In this document: positions 44,663 through 53,551 of the stretch, piece by piece
How the letters are laid out: each line of letters begins with the position of its first letter
Numbering within the stretch: the first letter of the stretch is position 1
Source of the DNA: Changshengia sp963803165
GTDB lineage: Bacteria; Chloroflexota; Dormibacteria; Aeolococcales; Aeolococcaceae
NCBI GenBank assembly: GCA_963803165.1
Contig: CAWDLK010000004.1
Span: 372,001-436,000 of the forward strand
Direction of reading: 5' to 3'
DNA length: 64,000 nt
Program-made: the position numbers and the translations under genes
The notes under the pieces: generated by a model
The model's database searches: none
Told to the model about the DNA's origin: nothing
What the model saw: the letters and a program-made list of their open reading frames with translations, nothing else

Positions 44663-46720
44663 ATGAGCACCTCCCCACCCACCCTCCTCCGACCCCCACT
44701 CTCCCCGCCCTGTGCGCGCCTCGACAGATCAGGGCGCGCCAGGGCGGTCCCCCTCCTCCTGGCGGTCGCGGTCGTCGCGGCCGCCGGCCTCCTCACCGGC
44801 GGTCGCGGTCCGGTGGCCGCCGGGGGCACGCTGACCACCCTCGCTGCCGCGCTGGCCCTGGCCCTCGCCGCCTCCCTCTCGCTCCCCCGTCCCCTCGTGT
44901 CCCTGGCCGCGCCCCGCCGTCCGTCGCGGCGCGCCATGGGTCAGCTGGGCCGGCTCGGTCGGAGCGGCAGCCCCCGGGAACCCCGCCGGGGAGACCGGCT
45001 GGACCGGATCCTCGAGGCGATGACCCGGGTCAGCTCCGCGGGCGACGTCGACTCGGTGATGTCCGCCGTCGGCGAGGCGGTGGTCGACCTCCTCACGACC
45101 CGCACCACATCCCCGGTGACCGCCCGGGTGTACAGGATCGAGCGCGACACGATGACGGTCGCCAGCGAGCACGGCGCAGCTGCCGGCTCCGCCGTCGGGG
45201 AGAGCAGTCTCCTGCGCTCCGATCCCCTCATCCTGGCCGCGGTCGCCGGGGACCACACCCTCGGCGAGGCGGGGCCGGCACCGCGCCGCATCGCGAGCCC
45301 CGTCCGCGCCGGCACCGCCATCCGCGCCCTGATCCTGGTGGAGCGAGAGGACCGGGCGTTCCGAGACTCGGAGGTCACCCTGGTGGCCGGTCTGAGTGGC
45401 ATCGCCACCCTGGCCGTCTCCAACCTGGTGCGTGCGCGCGGGATCGCCGCCGCGCGAGCCGAGCCGACCGACGAGCTGACCGGGCTGATCGGCCGCGCCG
45501 GGTTCGAGCGCCGCTGCCAGGAGGTCCGCGACTCCTTCGCGATCATCTCGGTCGACGTCGACCAGCTCGACCAGATCAACAGCGCGCTGGGACGGGAGGC
45601 GGGCGACGACGCCCTGCGCTCCGTGGCCCGCGCCCTCCAGGCATCGACCCGAGAGAACGACGTCATCGGCCGGAGCGGCGACGACGAGTTCGCCATCCTC
45701 ACCGTCGGTGCCGCCACCGCCGTGGTGGGCAGCGTCGCCGAGCGCATGCGCGCCGCGGTGTCCGAGCTGGTCGGCGGAGCGTTCCCGGCTCGGGTCAGCG
45801 TCGGTTGGGCGGTGGGCGCCGCCGGCGAGGACCCGGCCACGGTATGGGCTCGTGCTGACGAGGCGCTCGGCCGCGCCAAGCGCGAGGGACGCAACCGGGT
45901 TGCCGGTTCGATCACCGGCCGCCCGGCCGCCGCCCCCGGCCGGGGCTGGACCACCCTGCTCAGCCGGACGCTCGCCTCGCAGCAGATCCACCCCGTCTAC
46001 CAGCCGATCGTCACCCTCCCCGACGCGCACATCGTCGCCTACGAGGGACTCTCCCGGCCCGTCAACCTCGACGGGGCCGACAGCGTCGAGGAGTTCTTCG
46101 CCACCGCGCAGCGGCTGGGGGTCACCAACGAGCTGGACTGGATCTGCCGGCGCGCCGTGGTGCGCGGGGCCGAGGGCATTCGCAGCGACGCTCAGCTCTA
46201 CCTCAACATCGACCTCTCCGCGGTCTCCGACGTCGACGAGGACGTCGAGCAGATGCGCAGCCTGCTCCGCTGGATCGGCCGACCTCCGGCAAACGTGGTG
46301 CTGGAGATCGCCGACGCCGACCGGTTCACCAACCTCGGCCAGCTCACCGCTCGCATCGACGTCTACCGTCGGGCGGGCTTCAAGATCGGCATCGACGACA
46401 CCGGTCGACCCGGGGTCGGTGTCGATCTCCTCTACGCGACCCGCCCGGACGTCATCAAGATCGACGCCGGCGTCGTGGAGCGCTGCTTCGACGCCGAGCC
46501 CAGGGCGCTCATCTACGAGTGCATCGCCCTCGCCGAGCAGATCGGCGCCGACGTGGTGGCCGAGGGCATCGAGCAGCTGAGCGTCGCAGCCGAGCTGATG
46601 CGGCTGGGCGTCAACCGGGCCCAGGGGTTCCTCTTCGGCAGGCCCGAGTCGGTCACCCCCCCGAGCCGCGAGCTGGAAGGGGAGCCCGCGGTGCTGCAGG
46701 CGATCGCCGCCACCCGTTAG
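44663..46720 (+). CDS. GAF-GGDEF-EAL cyclic di-GMP protein
   Basis: A 685-residue signalling protein. Two hydrophobic segments (about 28-50 and 55-75) anchor it, a GAF-like sensor spans about 90-255, and a GGDEF domain follows. Its active-site motif reads SGDDEF instead of GGDEF, so cyclase activity is doubtful. The EAL domain (about 440-680) has EGL for EAL and keeps DVIKID, IDDTG and VVAEGIE, so it could degrade or bind cyclic di-GMP. The start is chosen at ATG 44663, and a TTG at 44594 would add 23 residues. Its stop touches that of the GH1 gene. Confidence 0.85.
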   Translation: MSTSPPTLLRPPLSPPCARLDRSGRARAVPLLLAVAVVAAAGLLTGGRGPVAAGGTLTTLAAALALALAASLSLPRPLVSLAAPRRPSRRAMGQLGRLGRSGSPREPRRGDRLDRILEAMTRVSSAGDVDSVMSAVGEAVVDLLTTRTTSPVTARVYRIERDTMTVASEHGAAAGSAVGESSLLRSDPLILAAVAGDHTLGEAGPAPRRIASPVRAGTAIRALILVEREDRAFRDSEVTLVAGLSGIATLAVSNLVRARGIAAARAEPTDELTGLIGRAGFERRCQEVRDSFAIISVDVDQLDQINSALGREAGDDALRSVARALQASTRENDVIGRSGDDEFAILTVGAATAVVGSVAERMRAAVSELVGGAFPARVSVGWAVGAAGEDPATVWARADEALGRAKREGRNRVAGSITGRPAAAPGRGWTTLLSRTLASQQIHPVYQPIVTLPDAHIVAYEGLSRPVNLDGADSVEEFFATAQRLGVTNELDWICRRAVVRGAEGIRSDAQLYLNIDLSAVSDVDEDVEQMRSLLRWIGRPPANVVLEIADADRFTNLGQLTARIDVYRRAGFKIGIDDTGRPGVGVDLLYATRPDVIKIDAGVVERCFDAEPRALIYECIALAEQIGADVVAEGIEQLSVAAELMRLGVNRAQGFLFGRPESVTPPSRELEGEPAVLQAIAATR

Positions 46721-48132
46721 CTCAGATCAGGGCGGCGGGGCCGAGGAGCGACGGCCCCGACCGCTCCGGCGGGAGCCGGGGGGATCACCCCGGTCCGGCA
46801 GATGCGGGCAAAGACCTCGGCGCTCGGCTTGGGGCGCCGCTCCAGGGTGGCCCGATCCACCGCGATCAAACCGAACTTCGCGCCGTACCCCTCCAGCCAC
46901 TCGAAGTTGTCGAAACCGGTCCAGCAGAGGTAGCCACGCACGTCGGCACCCTCGGCGACGGCCTCGACGACGGCCCGGAGGTGGTCGGCGAGGAAGCCCG
47001 GGCGAAGCTCGTCGGCCTCGTCCGCGACCCCGTTCTCGGTCACCATCAGGGGCAGCCCGAGCTCGCGGTCCAGCCTGACCAGGGTCCGGCGGAGCCCGGC
47101 CGCGTCGATGCTCCAGCCCAGGCTGCTGCGCGGCGCGGACGGTTCCGGATCGGGGGCGACGAAGAGACGTGAGACGGCCCGCGCGTCGAAGCGCACCCGC
47201 TCCTCGGTGTAGTAGTTGAGCCCCAGGTAATCGAGGGAGCCGCGCAGCCCGGCCACCGGCTGGCCGGTGCCGCCGGGGGGCAGGACGCGTCCATGCACGC
47301 AGCAGGCGAGGAACCAGCGGTTGAAGAGAAGGTCGGGAGCCCAGGCGGTCAACCGGGCGGCCGGCGAGCCCGGCCGGGGGCGGAACGGGCGCTCGTGGTG
47401 GGCAATCGAGACCATGGCCGGCCGGCCGCGGGCGCGTCCCGCCCGATGGAGGGCGGCCGCCGCCGCCGCATGCATCCGGAGCATTCCCGCCCCCGCACCC
47501 AGGGCCAGGGCCGGGGAGCGACGGTGGGGCGGCCACTGCCCCTCGGCGTACGCCAGGGCCATGAGCACGTTCGGCTCGTTGATGGTGATCCACCAGCGCA
47601 CGCCCTCCCCGAGGGCCTCGGCGCAGGCGGCCGCGTAGCGGGCGAAGAGGCGAGGAGCCTCAGGGTCGAGCACTCCCCCACGATCGGCGAGCCACACCGG
47701 CAGGGTGAAGTGATGGAGGGTGACCACCGGTTCCATCCCCAGCTCCCGGCAGCCGGCGACGACGCCGGCGTAGTGGCGGAGCGCCTCGGCGTCGAAGCGA
47801 CCGGGCTCGGGCTCGACCCGCGCCCACTCCACCGAGAAGCGCTGGGCGGTGTGACCCATCCGGGCGAGCATCTCGAGGTCCTCGCGGTAGCGGTGGTAGT
47901 GGTCGATGGCCACCGCCGCCGAGCCCCCGTCCCTGATCCGCCAGGGTTCCTCCCGCTCCATCCGCATCCAGTCGTTCCAGAGACCGCCCTCCACCTGGTG
48001 GGCGGCGCTGGCGGTGCCGAGCAGGAATCCGGGGGGGAGATGCGCGGCGGGGCGCGCTCCGCTCCGGCCGGTGCCGCCACCAGCGTGACGGGAGGTGCGC
48101 CCGCGGGAGGTGGCGTCGCCCGGGTTGGCCAC
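46717..48132 (-). CDS. GH1 beta-glucosidase
   Basis: A retaining beta-glycosidase of 471 residues. The first 30 are Arg/Gly-rich, then FLLGTASAAHQVEGG (substrate-binding Gln and strand 1) begins the TIM barrel. The acid/base glutamate is in WWITINEPNV and the nucleophile in LMVTENGVADE. WTGFDNFEWLEGY is the glucose-binding strand. It starts with GTG, 13 bp downstream of the TusA-like gene, within a sulfur-transfer operon. It could serve the GH94/ABC cellobiose locus 2.7 kb away, or release aglycones from plant glycosides. Confidence 0.92.
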   Translation of the reverse strand: MANPGDATSRGRTSRHAGGGTGRSGARPAAHLPPGFLLGTASAAHQVEGGLWNDWMRMEREEPWRIRDGGSAAVAIDHYHRYREDLEMLARMGHTAQRFSVEWARVEPEPGRFDAEALRHYAGVVAGCRELGMEPVVTLHHFTLPVWLADRGGVLDPEAPRLFARYAAACAEALGEGVRWWITINEPNVLMALAYAEGQWPPHRRSPALALGAGAGMLRMHAAAAAALHRAGRARGRPAMVSIAHHERPFRPRPGSPAARLTAWAPDLLFNRWFLACCVHGRVLPPGGTGQPVAGLRGSLDYLGLNYYTEERVRFDARAVSRLFVAPDPEPSAPRSSLGWSIDAAGLRRTLVRLDRELGLPLMVTENGVADEADELRPGFLADHLRAVVEAVAEGADVRGYLCWTGFDNFEWLEGYGAKFGLIAVDRATLERRPKPSAEVFARICRTGVIPPAPAGAVGAVAPRPRRPDLS

Positions 48133-48145
48133 CGCCGGGCCCGGC

Positions 48146-48385
48146 TCAGCCGGCCGGGCGCCGGAGGAGGAGCCGCGTGCGTCCCGGCTCCCGGCTCTCC
48201 TCGACCAGCTCGCCGCCGACCCTCCGGCTCCACGCCTCGATGCCGAAGACGTGCTCGGCCACCCCGGTCACCACCTCCAGGCCGGCGCCGGGGGCGAGGG
48301 TCGCGTAGGCGCGGCGGACCCGGCCCAGGGCGCTGTCCCCGCACCCGTCCTCCGCGGAGGTGAGATCGAGACGCCGCGGCTCCAT
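48146..48385 (-). CDS. TusA-like small protein
   Basis: A 79-residue protein with the beta-alpha-beta layout of TusA sulfur carriers. LDLTSAEDGCGDSALGRVRR aligns with LDxRGLxCPxPLLxxRR, and LEVVTGVAEHVFGIEAWSRRVG follows. The cysteine is kept (Cys15), but the next proline is Gly, so persulfide transfer is uncertain. Its position between a thiosulfate sulfurtransferase and the GH1 gene supports a sulfur-carrier role. Confidence 0.65.
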   Translation of the reverse strand: MEPRRLDLTSAEDGCGDSALGRVRRAYATLAPGAGLEVVTGVAEHVFGIEAWSRRVGGELVEESREPGRTRLLLRRPAG

Positions 48386-48407
48386 ACCGTCGGAGTCTAC
48401 GTCCAGG

Positions 48408-49280
48408 TCACGCGGGGGTTGGCGCGGGCGCCTCGGCCTTCTCCACCGGCACCCCCACCGAGTTGCCCCACTCGCTCCACGAGCCGTCGTAGTTGGCCAC
48501 CCGCGGGTAGCCGAGCAGGTAGGTGAGGACGAACCAGGTGTGCGACGACCGCTCGCCGATCCGGCAGTAGGTGACGATGCTCTTGTCGGGGGTCACCCCC
48601 TTGCCCTGGTAGAGCTCGCGGAGCTGCTCGACGGGCTTGAAGGTGTCGTCGTCCTGGATCGCCTGAGCCCAGGGGATGTTGGCCGCCCCGGGGATGTGAC
48701 CGCTGCGCTGGGCGCCCTCGTTCTGGTACTCGGGTGGGGCCGAGATGGCGCCGGTGTACTCCGCGGGGGACCGGACGTCGACCAGGGCGTGGTCCGACCG
48801 GCCGAGGATGTCGCGGACCCCGGGGAGGAACTGGCGGAGACCGGGGACCGGCTCGGCCGCGGTGTAGACGGTGGGTCGCCGGGCGGGGACGTCCTCGCTG
48901 ACCGGCCGCTCCTCCTCGAACCACTTGCGCCGCCCGCCGTTGAGCAGCCGCACGTCGGCGTGGCCGTAGATCGTGAAGGTCCAGAAGGCGAAAGCGGCGA
49001 ACCAGTTGCGCATGTCGCCGTAGAGCACCAGGGTGGTCTGGGGGGTCGCCCCGAGACGCCCCAGGAGGCCCGCGAACTGCTCCCGGGAGAGAATGTCGCG
49101 CCGGACGGTGTCGTTGATGTCGCGCTTCCAGTCGACCAGGGCGGCACCCGGGATGTGCCCCAACTCGTAGGCGGATGCGGGGTCCCAGTCCACCTCGAGG
49201 ACCAGGACGGCGGGATCCTCCAGGTGACCGGCCAGCCACGCGGTGCTGACCAGGACCTCGGGGTGGGCGTATTCGGTCAC
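48408..49280 (-). CDS. sseA: Thiosulfate sulfurtransferase (rhodanese)
   Basis: A tandem rhodanese of 290 residues. The inactive N-terminal domain has VLVLEVDWDPASAYELGHIPGA, and the active C-terminal domain has ALVDVRSPAEYTG and the catalytic loop YCRIGERSSH, with the persulfide-forming Cys. It moves sulfane sulfur from thiosulfate to cyanide or other acceptors. It begins with GTG and leads the operon with the TusA-like and GH1 genes. Confidence 0.94.
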   Translation of the reverse strand: MTEYAHPEVLVSTAWLAGHLEDPAVLVLEVDWDPASAYELGHIPGAALVDWKRDINDTVRRDILSREQFAGLLGRLGATPQTTLVLYGDMRNWFAAFAFWTFTIYGHADVRLLNGGRRKWFEEERPVSEDVPARRPTVYTAAEPVPGLRQFLPGVRDILGRSDHALVDVRSPAEYTGAISAPPEYQNEGAQRSGHIPGAANIPWAQAIQDDDTFKPVEQLRELYQGKGVTPDKSIVTYCRIGERSSHTWFVLTYLLGYPRVANYDGSWSEWGNSVGVPVEKAEAPAPTPA

Positions 49281-49428
49281 CGCGGCTCTCCTCTTTCCAC
49301 GTGGTCGGGCGGTCGTAACCCTTGAATCCCGACAATTCTACTCAACTTTCGAGGTGCGCCGCCCTCGCCACGGGGCCAGCGCGAGGGGAGTAGGATTGCG
49401 CGGCCCGCAGCGCTTGGGGAGAAGAGCG

Positions 49429-49677
49429 ATGGAGACGACGGCAGCGGCGGCGAGCGAGCCGCTCGAAGAGTCCGAGGTCGACGGCACGGTCGAGCTGGTC
49501 ACCGAGCGGCCGATCGTCCTCCCCCGCCAGGACGGGCCCCGGGCCCGGGTCGAGGACTTCCTCGGGCGCCGCCCGTGGCTGGTGCCGGCGGTCCTCCTCG
49601 GGGTGATCGCGCTCCTCCTCCTGCGCCCGGGGCCGCAGGTGGTGGTGGTGCGCCGCGGGGGACGGCGCGGCCAGTAG
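49429..49677 (+). CDS. Small single-pass membrane protein
   Basis: An 82-residue protein. A Glu/Ala-rich N-terminus and a basic stretch lead into one membrane helix (about 53-70, WLVPAVLLGVIALLLL) and an Arg-rich tail, VVVVRRGGRRGQ. GGGGAGAAG is placed correctly before the ATG, and a TAGGAT box lies about 35 bp upstream. The family is unknown. It is convergent with hisC. Confidence 0.6.
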   Translation: METTAAAASEPLEESEVDGTVELVTERPIVLPRQDGPRARVEDFLGRRPWLVPAVLLGVIALLLLRPGPQVVVVRRGGRRGQ

Positions 49678-49713
49678 CCGCCGCGCGGAGCCCGGCACCC
49701 GCCGCGCCGAGGC

Positions 49714-50760
49714 TCAGCCCTCGATCCCGAGCGCCGCCAGCAGAGCGTCGTTCTGCTCGGGGGTGCCGATGGTGATGCGGAGCCGGTCGGCCTGAGCCCC
49801 GTCCGGGAAGTGCCGCACCAGGATCCGCTGGTCGCGGAGCTCGGCGGCGATGCCCGGGGCATCCCCGCCGGGCGGGCGGCCGAGGACGAAGTTGGCGTGC
49901 GACTCCCCCACCTCCCAGCCGGAGCCACGTAGCGCGCCGCGCACCCGCTCACGCTCCCCGATGACCATCTCGACGATGCGGCGGTGGTGGCCGGCGTCGG
50001 CGAGCGCCGCCGCGGCGCCAGCGAGTGCCAGCCGGTCGACCGGGTAGGACTCGAGGACGGCGGCGAGGTCGGCGATCAGGTCGGCATGGCCGAGCGCGTA
50101 GCCGACCCGGAGCCCCGCCAATGCGTAGCTCTTGGCGAAGGTGCGGACCACCAGCCAGCTCTCGTGATCGGGGAGGAGCGGGATGCACGACGCGGGCGCG
50201 AAGTCGCAGTACGCCTCGTCGATGACGACCACCGCCGCGGCCTCACCGCCCAGGCAGCGCTCCACGTCCGCGGGCGGAGCCCAGCTCCCGGTGGGGGAGT
50301 TGGGGTTGCAGAGGACGCGCATCACCCCCGGCTCGGCGGCCAGGGCCTGGGGGAGGCGACCCTCGCCGTCCAGGGCCACGCTCTCGACGCGGGCACCGCT
50401 CAACCGGGCGAGGACGGCGAGCAGGGAGTAGGTGGGCCCGGTGAGGACGACGGTGTCACCGGGGTCGACGAACGCCCGGAAGCAGCCTTCGAGGATCTGG
50501 TCCGCCCCGTTGCCGAGCACCACCTGATCCGGCTGCACGCCATGGTGGCGTGCCAGCGCGGAGCGCAGCGGCTCGCCTCGGGGGTCGGGATAGAGGCGGA
50601 GCGACCCCACCGCCCGCTCCACCGCCGCGGCCACGCGGGCCGACGGGGGCAGCGGGAACTCGTTGGTATTGAGCTTGATCCACCGCGCGGCGTCGGGCGG
50701 CTGCTCACCGGGCACATAGCCCAGGTCCGAGCCGAGGGAGGCGCGCCGGTGGCGGGACAT
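49714..50760 (-). CDS. hisC: Histidinol-phosphate aminotransferase
   Basis: A 348-residue fold-type I PLP enzyme that transaminates imidazole-acetol phosphate in histidine synthesis. IKLNTNEFPLPPS is the family start. NPNSPTG, VVIDEAYCDF and the PLP-binding lysine in TFAKSYALAGLRVGYA follow, with the phosphate-binding RITIGT near the end. No other his gene is in the window. Annotation as HisC rather than another class II aminotransferase rests on the LNTNE and RIT[IV]GT motifs. It lies 37 bp downstream of the GH94 gene. Confidence 0.88.
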   Translation of the reverse strand: MSRHRRASLGSDLGYVPGEQPPDAARWIKLNTNEFPLPPSARVAAAVERAVGSLRLYPDPRGEPLRSALARHHGVQPDQVVLGNGADQILEGCFRAFVDPGDTVVLTGPTYSLLAVLARLSGARVESVALDGEGRLPQALAAEPGVMRVLCNPNSPTGSWAPPADVERCLGGEAAAVVVIDEAYCDFAPASCIPLLPDHESWLVVRTFAKSYALAGLRVGYALGHADLIADLAAVLESYPVDRLALAGAAAALADAGHHRRIVEMVIGERERVRGALRGSGWEVGESHANFVLGRPPGGDAPGIAAELRDQRILVRHFPDGAQADRLRITIGTPEQNDALLAALGIEG

Positions 50761-50797
50761 GGAGGGGAGTATGCGAGAGGCGGACCGCGGCCGGCCT

Positions 50798-53248
50798 CTA
50801 GGCGGAGACGGCGGCCTCGACCTCCACCACCGCGCCCGGAGGGGCGAGGGGGAGGAGGTTGCCCTCGATCTCGGCACCGTCCACGATCAGCCGCCGCACC
50901 CGGCCGCAGGTCCCGGCCGGCTTGCGGACGGCGATGCGATAGGTGGCGCCGCGGAAGCGGCGGGTGGCGGTGAACCCCGTCCATCCCGCCGGCATCACCG
51001 GGTCGATGCGCAGGCCGTCGTGCTCCGGTCGGATGCCCAGGATCCACTGGGTGATGGCCACGTAGTTCCACGCCGCAGCGCCGGTGAGCCACGAGTTCTT
51101 GGCCTCCCCGTGGCTGGGGGCGTCGCGGCCGGCGATCATCTGAGCGTAGACGTACGGCTCGCAGCGGTGCACCTCGCTGATCGCCTCGCGAGCCGACGGG
51201 TTGGTTCGCCGGTAGCAGTCGAAGGCTCCGTCACCGTCGCCCGTCATGGCCTCGGCGATCATGATCCATGGGTTGGTGTGCGAGAAGATGCCGGCATTCT
51301 CCTTGTACCCCGGCGGGTACGAGGAGATCTCGCCGAGCTCGATGCGGTAGCCGCTGTAGGCGGGCTGCTGCAGCATCACCCCGTGCTCGGTGAGCAGGCG
51401 CTCGCGGACGCTGTCCAGAGCCTGCCGCGCTCGTCCGTCATCGAGGCCGATCCCGGCCATCACGCACATCCCCTGGGACTCGATGTAGATCTGGCCCTCC
51501 TCGCACTCCACAGACCCCACCGGGTTGCCGAAGAAGTCGTAGGCGCGCCGGAACCAGGCGCCGTCCCAACCGTGCTCGGCGACGGCGGCCGCCATCGCCG
51601 CCGCGCTGTCGCGCAGCCGGGTCGCCTCGTCGGAGAGGCCCAGCCGGTCGACGATCCCGGCCAGCTCCCCGGCCGCGAGCACGAACTGTCCGGCGATGAA
51701 GACGGACTCGGCGACTCCGTCACTCCGGTTCTCCGTGGTCTGGAAGGTCTCGCCCGGAGTGTCCGAGAAGCAGTTGAGGTTGAGACAGTCGTTCCAGTCG
51801 GCGCGCCCGATCAGGGGCAGACGGTGGGGGCCGAGCCGCTCCAGGGTGTAGGCGACGCTGCGGCGAAGATGCTCGAGGAGGGGGACCTCGGAGCCCTCGG
51901 CGTTGTCGTACGGGACCGCCTCGTTCAGGATCGAGTCGTCGCCGGTCTCACGCAGGTAGGCACCGACCCCGAGGACCAGCCAGAGCGGGTCGTCGTTGAA
52001 TCCGGATCCGATGTCGTCGTTGCCCCGCTTGGTGAGCGGCTGGTACTGGTGGTAGGTGGCGCCGCTGGACAGCTGGGTGGAGGCGAGGTCGAGGATGCGC
52101 TGGCGGGCCCGCCCCGGGATCATCTGGACGAAGCCGAGCACATCCTGGTTGGAGTCCCGGAAGCCCATCCCACGCCCGATCCCGGACTCGTAGAAGGAGG
52201 TGGAACGGCTGAGGTTGAAGGTGACCATGCACTGATAGGCGTTCCAGACGTTGACCATCCGGTTGGTGTGCTCGTCAGGGGTGGTGACCTGGAGGTTGGA
52301 GAGCAGCTCATCCCAGCGCTCGCGCAGGCCGCGCAGCCCCTCCTCCACCGCGGCGGGGCGCAGCCAGCGATCGATCACCGGCCGCACCGCCCGCTTGTTG
52401 AGCACCTGGCTTCCCGGAGGGTCGAACTTCTCGTCCACCGGGTTCTCGGAGTATCCGAGGCAGAAGACGATCTCGCGCTCCTCGCGCGGCCCGAGCTCGA
52501 CACGGATGTGATGGGAGCCGTGCGGAGCCCATCCATGGGCGATCGAGTTGCCCGCCCTCCCGCGCTCGACGGCGAGGGGGCGGTCGAAGCCCCGGTAGGG
52601 ACCGAGGAACTCCTCGCGCGCGGTGTCGAACCCGGCCAGCGGCTCGGAGCAGGCGAAGTAGGCGAAGTGGTTGCGCCGCTCCCGGTACTCGGTCTTGTGG
52701 TAGATGACGCTTCCCTCGACCTCGACCTCGCCGGTGGAGAAGTTGCGCTGGAAGTTGGTCATGTCCTCCTGCGCGTCCCACAGGCAGAACTCGACCGACG
52801 AGAACACCGAGACCGGACGCCGCTCGGCGGTCAGGTTGGAGAGCCGGAGCCGCCACACCTCGAGGGTCTCGCCCAGGGGGACGCAGTAGAGCGTCTCGGC
52901 GCGGATGCCGTGTGCGGTGGAGGCGATGGTCGTGTAGGAGAGCCCGTGCCGGCACTCGTACTCGTCCAGCGCGGTCTGGGTGGGCTGCCAGGAGGGCGAC
53001 CAGTACCGGCCGCTGGCGTCGTCGCGGAGGTAGAGGTATCGCCCCCCCAGGTCGAAGGGGGCGTTGTTGTACCGGTAGCGCGTCAGCCGGCGCAGCCGCG
53101 CGTCCCGGAAGAACGAGTAACCGCCCGCGGTGTTCGAGATGATCCCGAAGTACTCCTCCAGGCCCAGGTAGTTGATCCAGGGAAGAGGCGTGTCGGGACG
53201 GGAGACCACGTACTCGCGGCGGTCATCGTCGAAGCGTCCGAATCTCAC
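50798..53248 (-). CDS. GH94 phosphorylase (cellobiose-phosphorylase-like)
   Basis: An 816-residue member of glycosyltransferase family 36/GH94. It splits a beta-glucan disaccharide with phosphate to give glucose 1-phosphate. WINYLGLEEYFGIISNTAGGYSFF is the N-terminal family block. The catalytic acid is the aspartate in GRADWNDCLNL, and GSGFNDDPLW and HGEAKNSWLTG bind substrate. Its length and blocks match cellobiose phosphorylases. The GTG start has AGGAG seven bases upstream. It sits downstream of an Opp-type transporter and a CebR/CelR-like operator, which supports cellobiose as substrate. Confidence 0.9.
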   Translation of the reverse strand: MRFGRFDDDRREYVVSRPDTPLPWINYLGLEEYFGIISNTAGGYSFFRDARLRRLTRYRYNNAPFDLGGRYLYLRDDASGRYWSPSWQPTQTALDEYECRHGLSYTTIASTAHGIRAETLYCVPLGETLEVWRLRLSNLTAERRPVSVFSSVEFCLWDAQEDMTNFQRNFSTGEVEVEGSVIYHKTEYRERRNHFAYFACSEPLAGFDTAREEFLGPYRGFDRPLAVERGRAGNSIAHGWAPHGSHHIRVELGPREEREIVFCLGYSENPVDEKFDPPGSQVLNKRAVRPVIDRWLRPAAVEEGLRGLRERWDELLSNLQVTTPDEHTNRMVNVWNAYQCMVTFNLSRSTSFYESGIGRGMGFRDSNQDVLGFVQMIPGRARQRILDLASTQLSSGATYHQYQPLTKRGNDDIGSGFNDDPLWLVLGVGAYLRETGDDSILNEAVPYDNAEGSEVPLLEHLRRSVAYTLERLGPHRLPLIGRADWNDCLNLNCFSDTPGETFQTTENRSDGVAESVFIAGQFVLAAGELAGIVDRLGLSDEATRLRDSAAAMAAAVAEHGWDGAWFRRAYDFFGNPVGSVECEEGQIYIESQGMCVMAGIGLDDGRARQALDSVRERLLTEHGVMLQQPAYSGYRIELGEISSYPPGYKENAGIFSHTNPWIMIAEAMTGDGDGAFDCYRRTNPSAREAISEVHRCEPYVYAQMIAGRDAPSHGEAKNSWLTGAAAWNYVAITQWILGIRPEHDGLRIDPVMPAGWTGFTATRRFRGATYRIAVRKPAGTCGRVRRLIVDGAEIEGNLLPLAPPGAVVEVEAAVSA

Positions 53249-53445
53249 TTCCAGCTCCTGTGGGCGCTAGCCCGTCGCCGCCGGGAGGTCACCCGTCTCG
53301 CCCTGCGCCCGCACGACGGCTCGGGACACGGGATGGGACGGCGGTGGTTGGTGCCCGGTCACCGAATCGAAGGCGTGCCGGAATTGACGTGAGACGGCAG
53401 CGCGGCTCGAGGGAGTCGCGACGCCGTCCCCTGCCGGGTCGGTGA

Positions 53446-53536
53446 CCCGGCCGGCACGGTGCCGGCCGGGCCCCGGGCCCGCCCACCTCAGGAGGTGGGA
53501 CCTATTCAGTTGCGAGCGCTGACCGGCGGGTCAGCG
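53446..53536 (-). terminator. Cluster of three hairpins behind the binding-protein gene
   Basis: Three perfect stems lie in a row: 53517-53536 (8 bp, CGCTGACC with loop GGCG), 53482-53499 (8 bp, CCCACCTC) and 53446-53470 (12 bp, CCCGGCCGGCAC with a one-base centre). A fourth short palindrome (53537-53550) touches the end of the gene at 53552. They begin just past the stop codon and probably stop or stabilise the abundant binding-protein message. The rest of the 303-bp gap to the GH94 gene holds no operator or gene that I see. Confidence 0.55.
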
Positions 53537-53551
53537 GGATCAGGTGATCCG

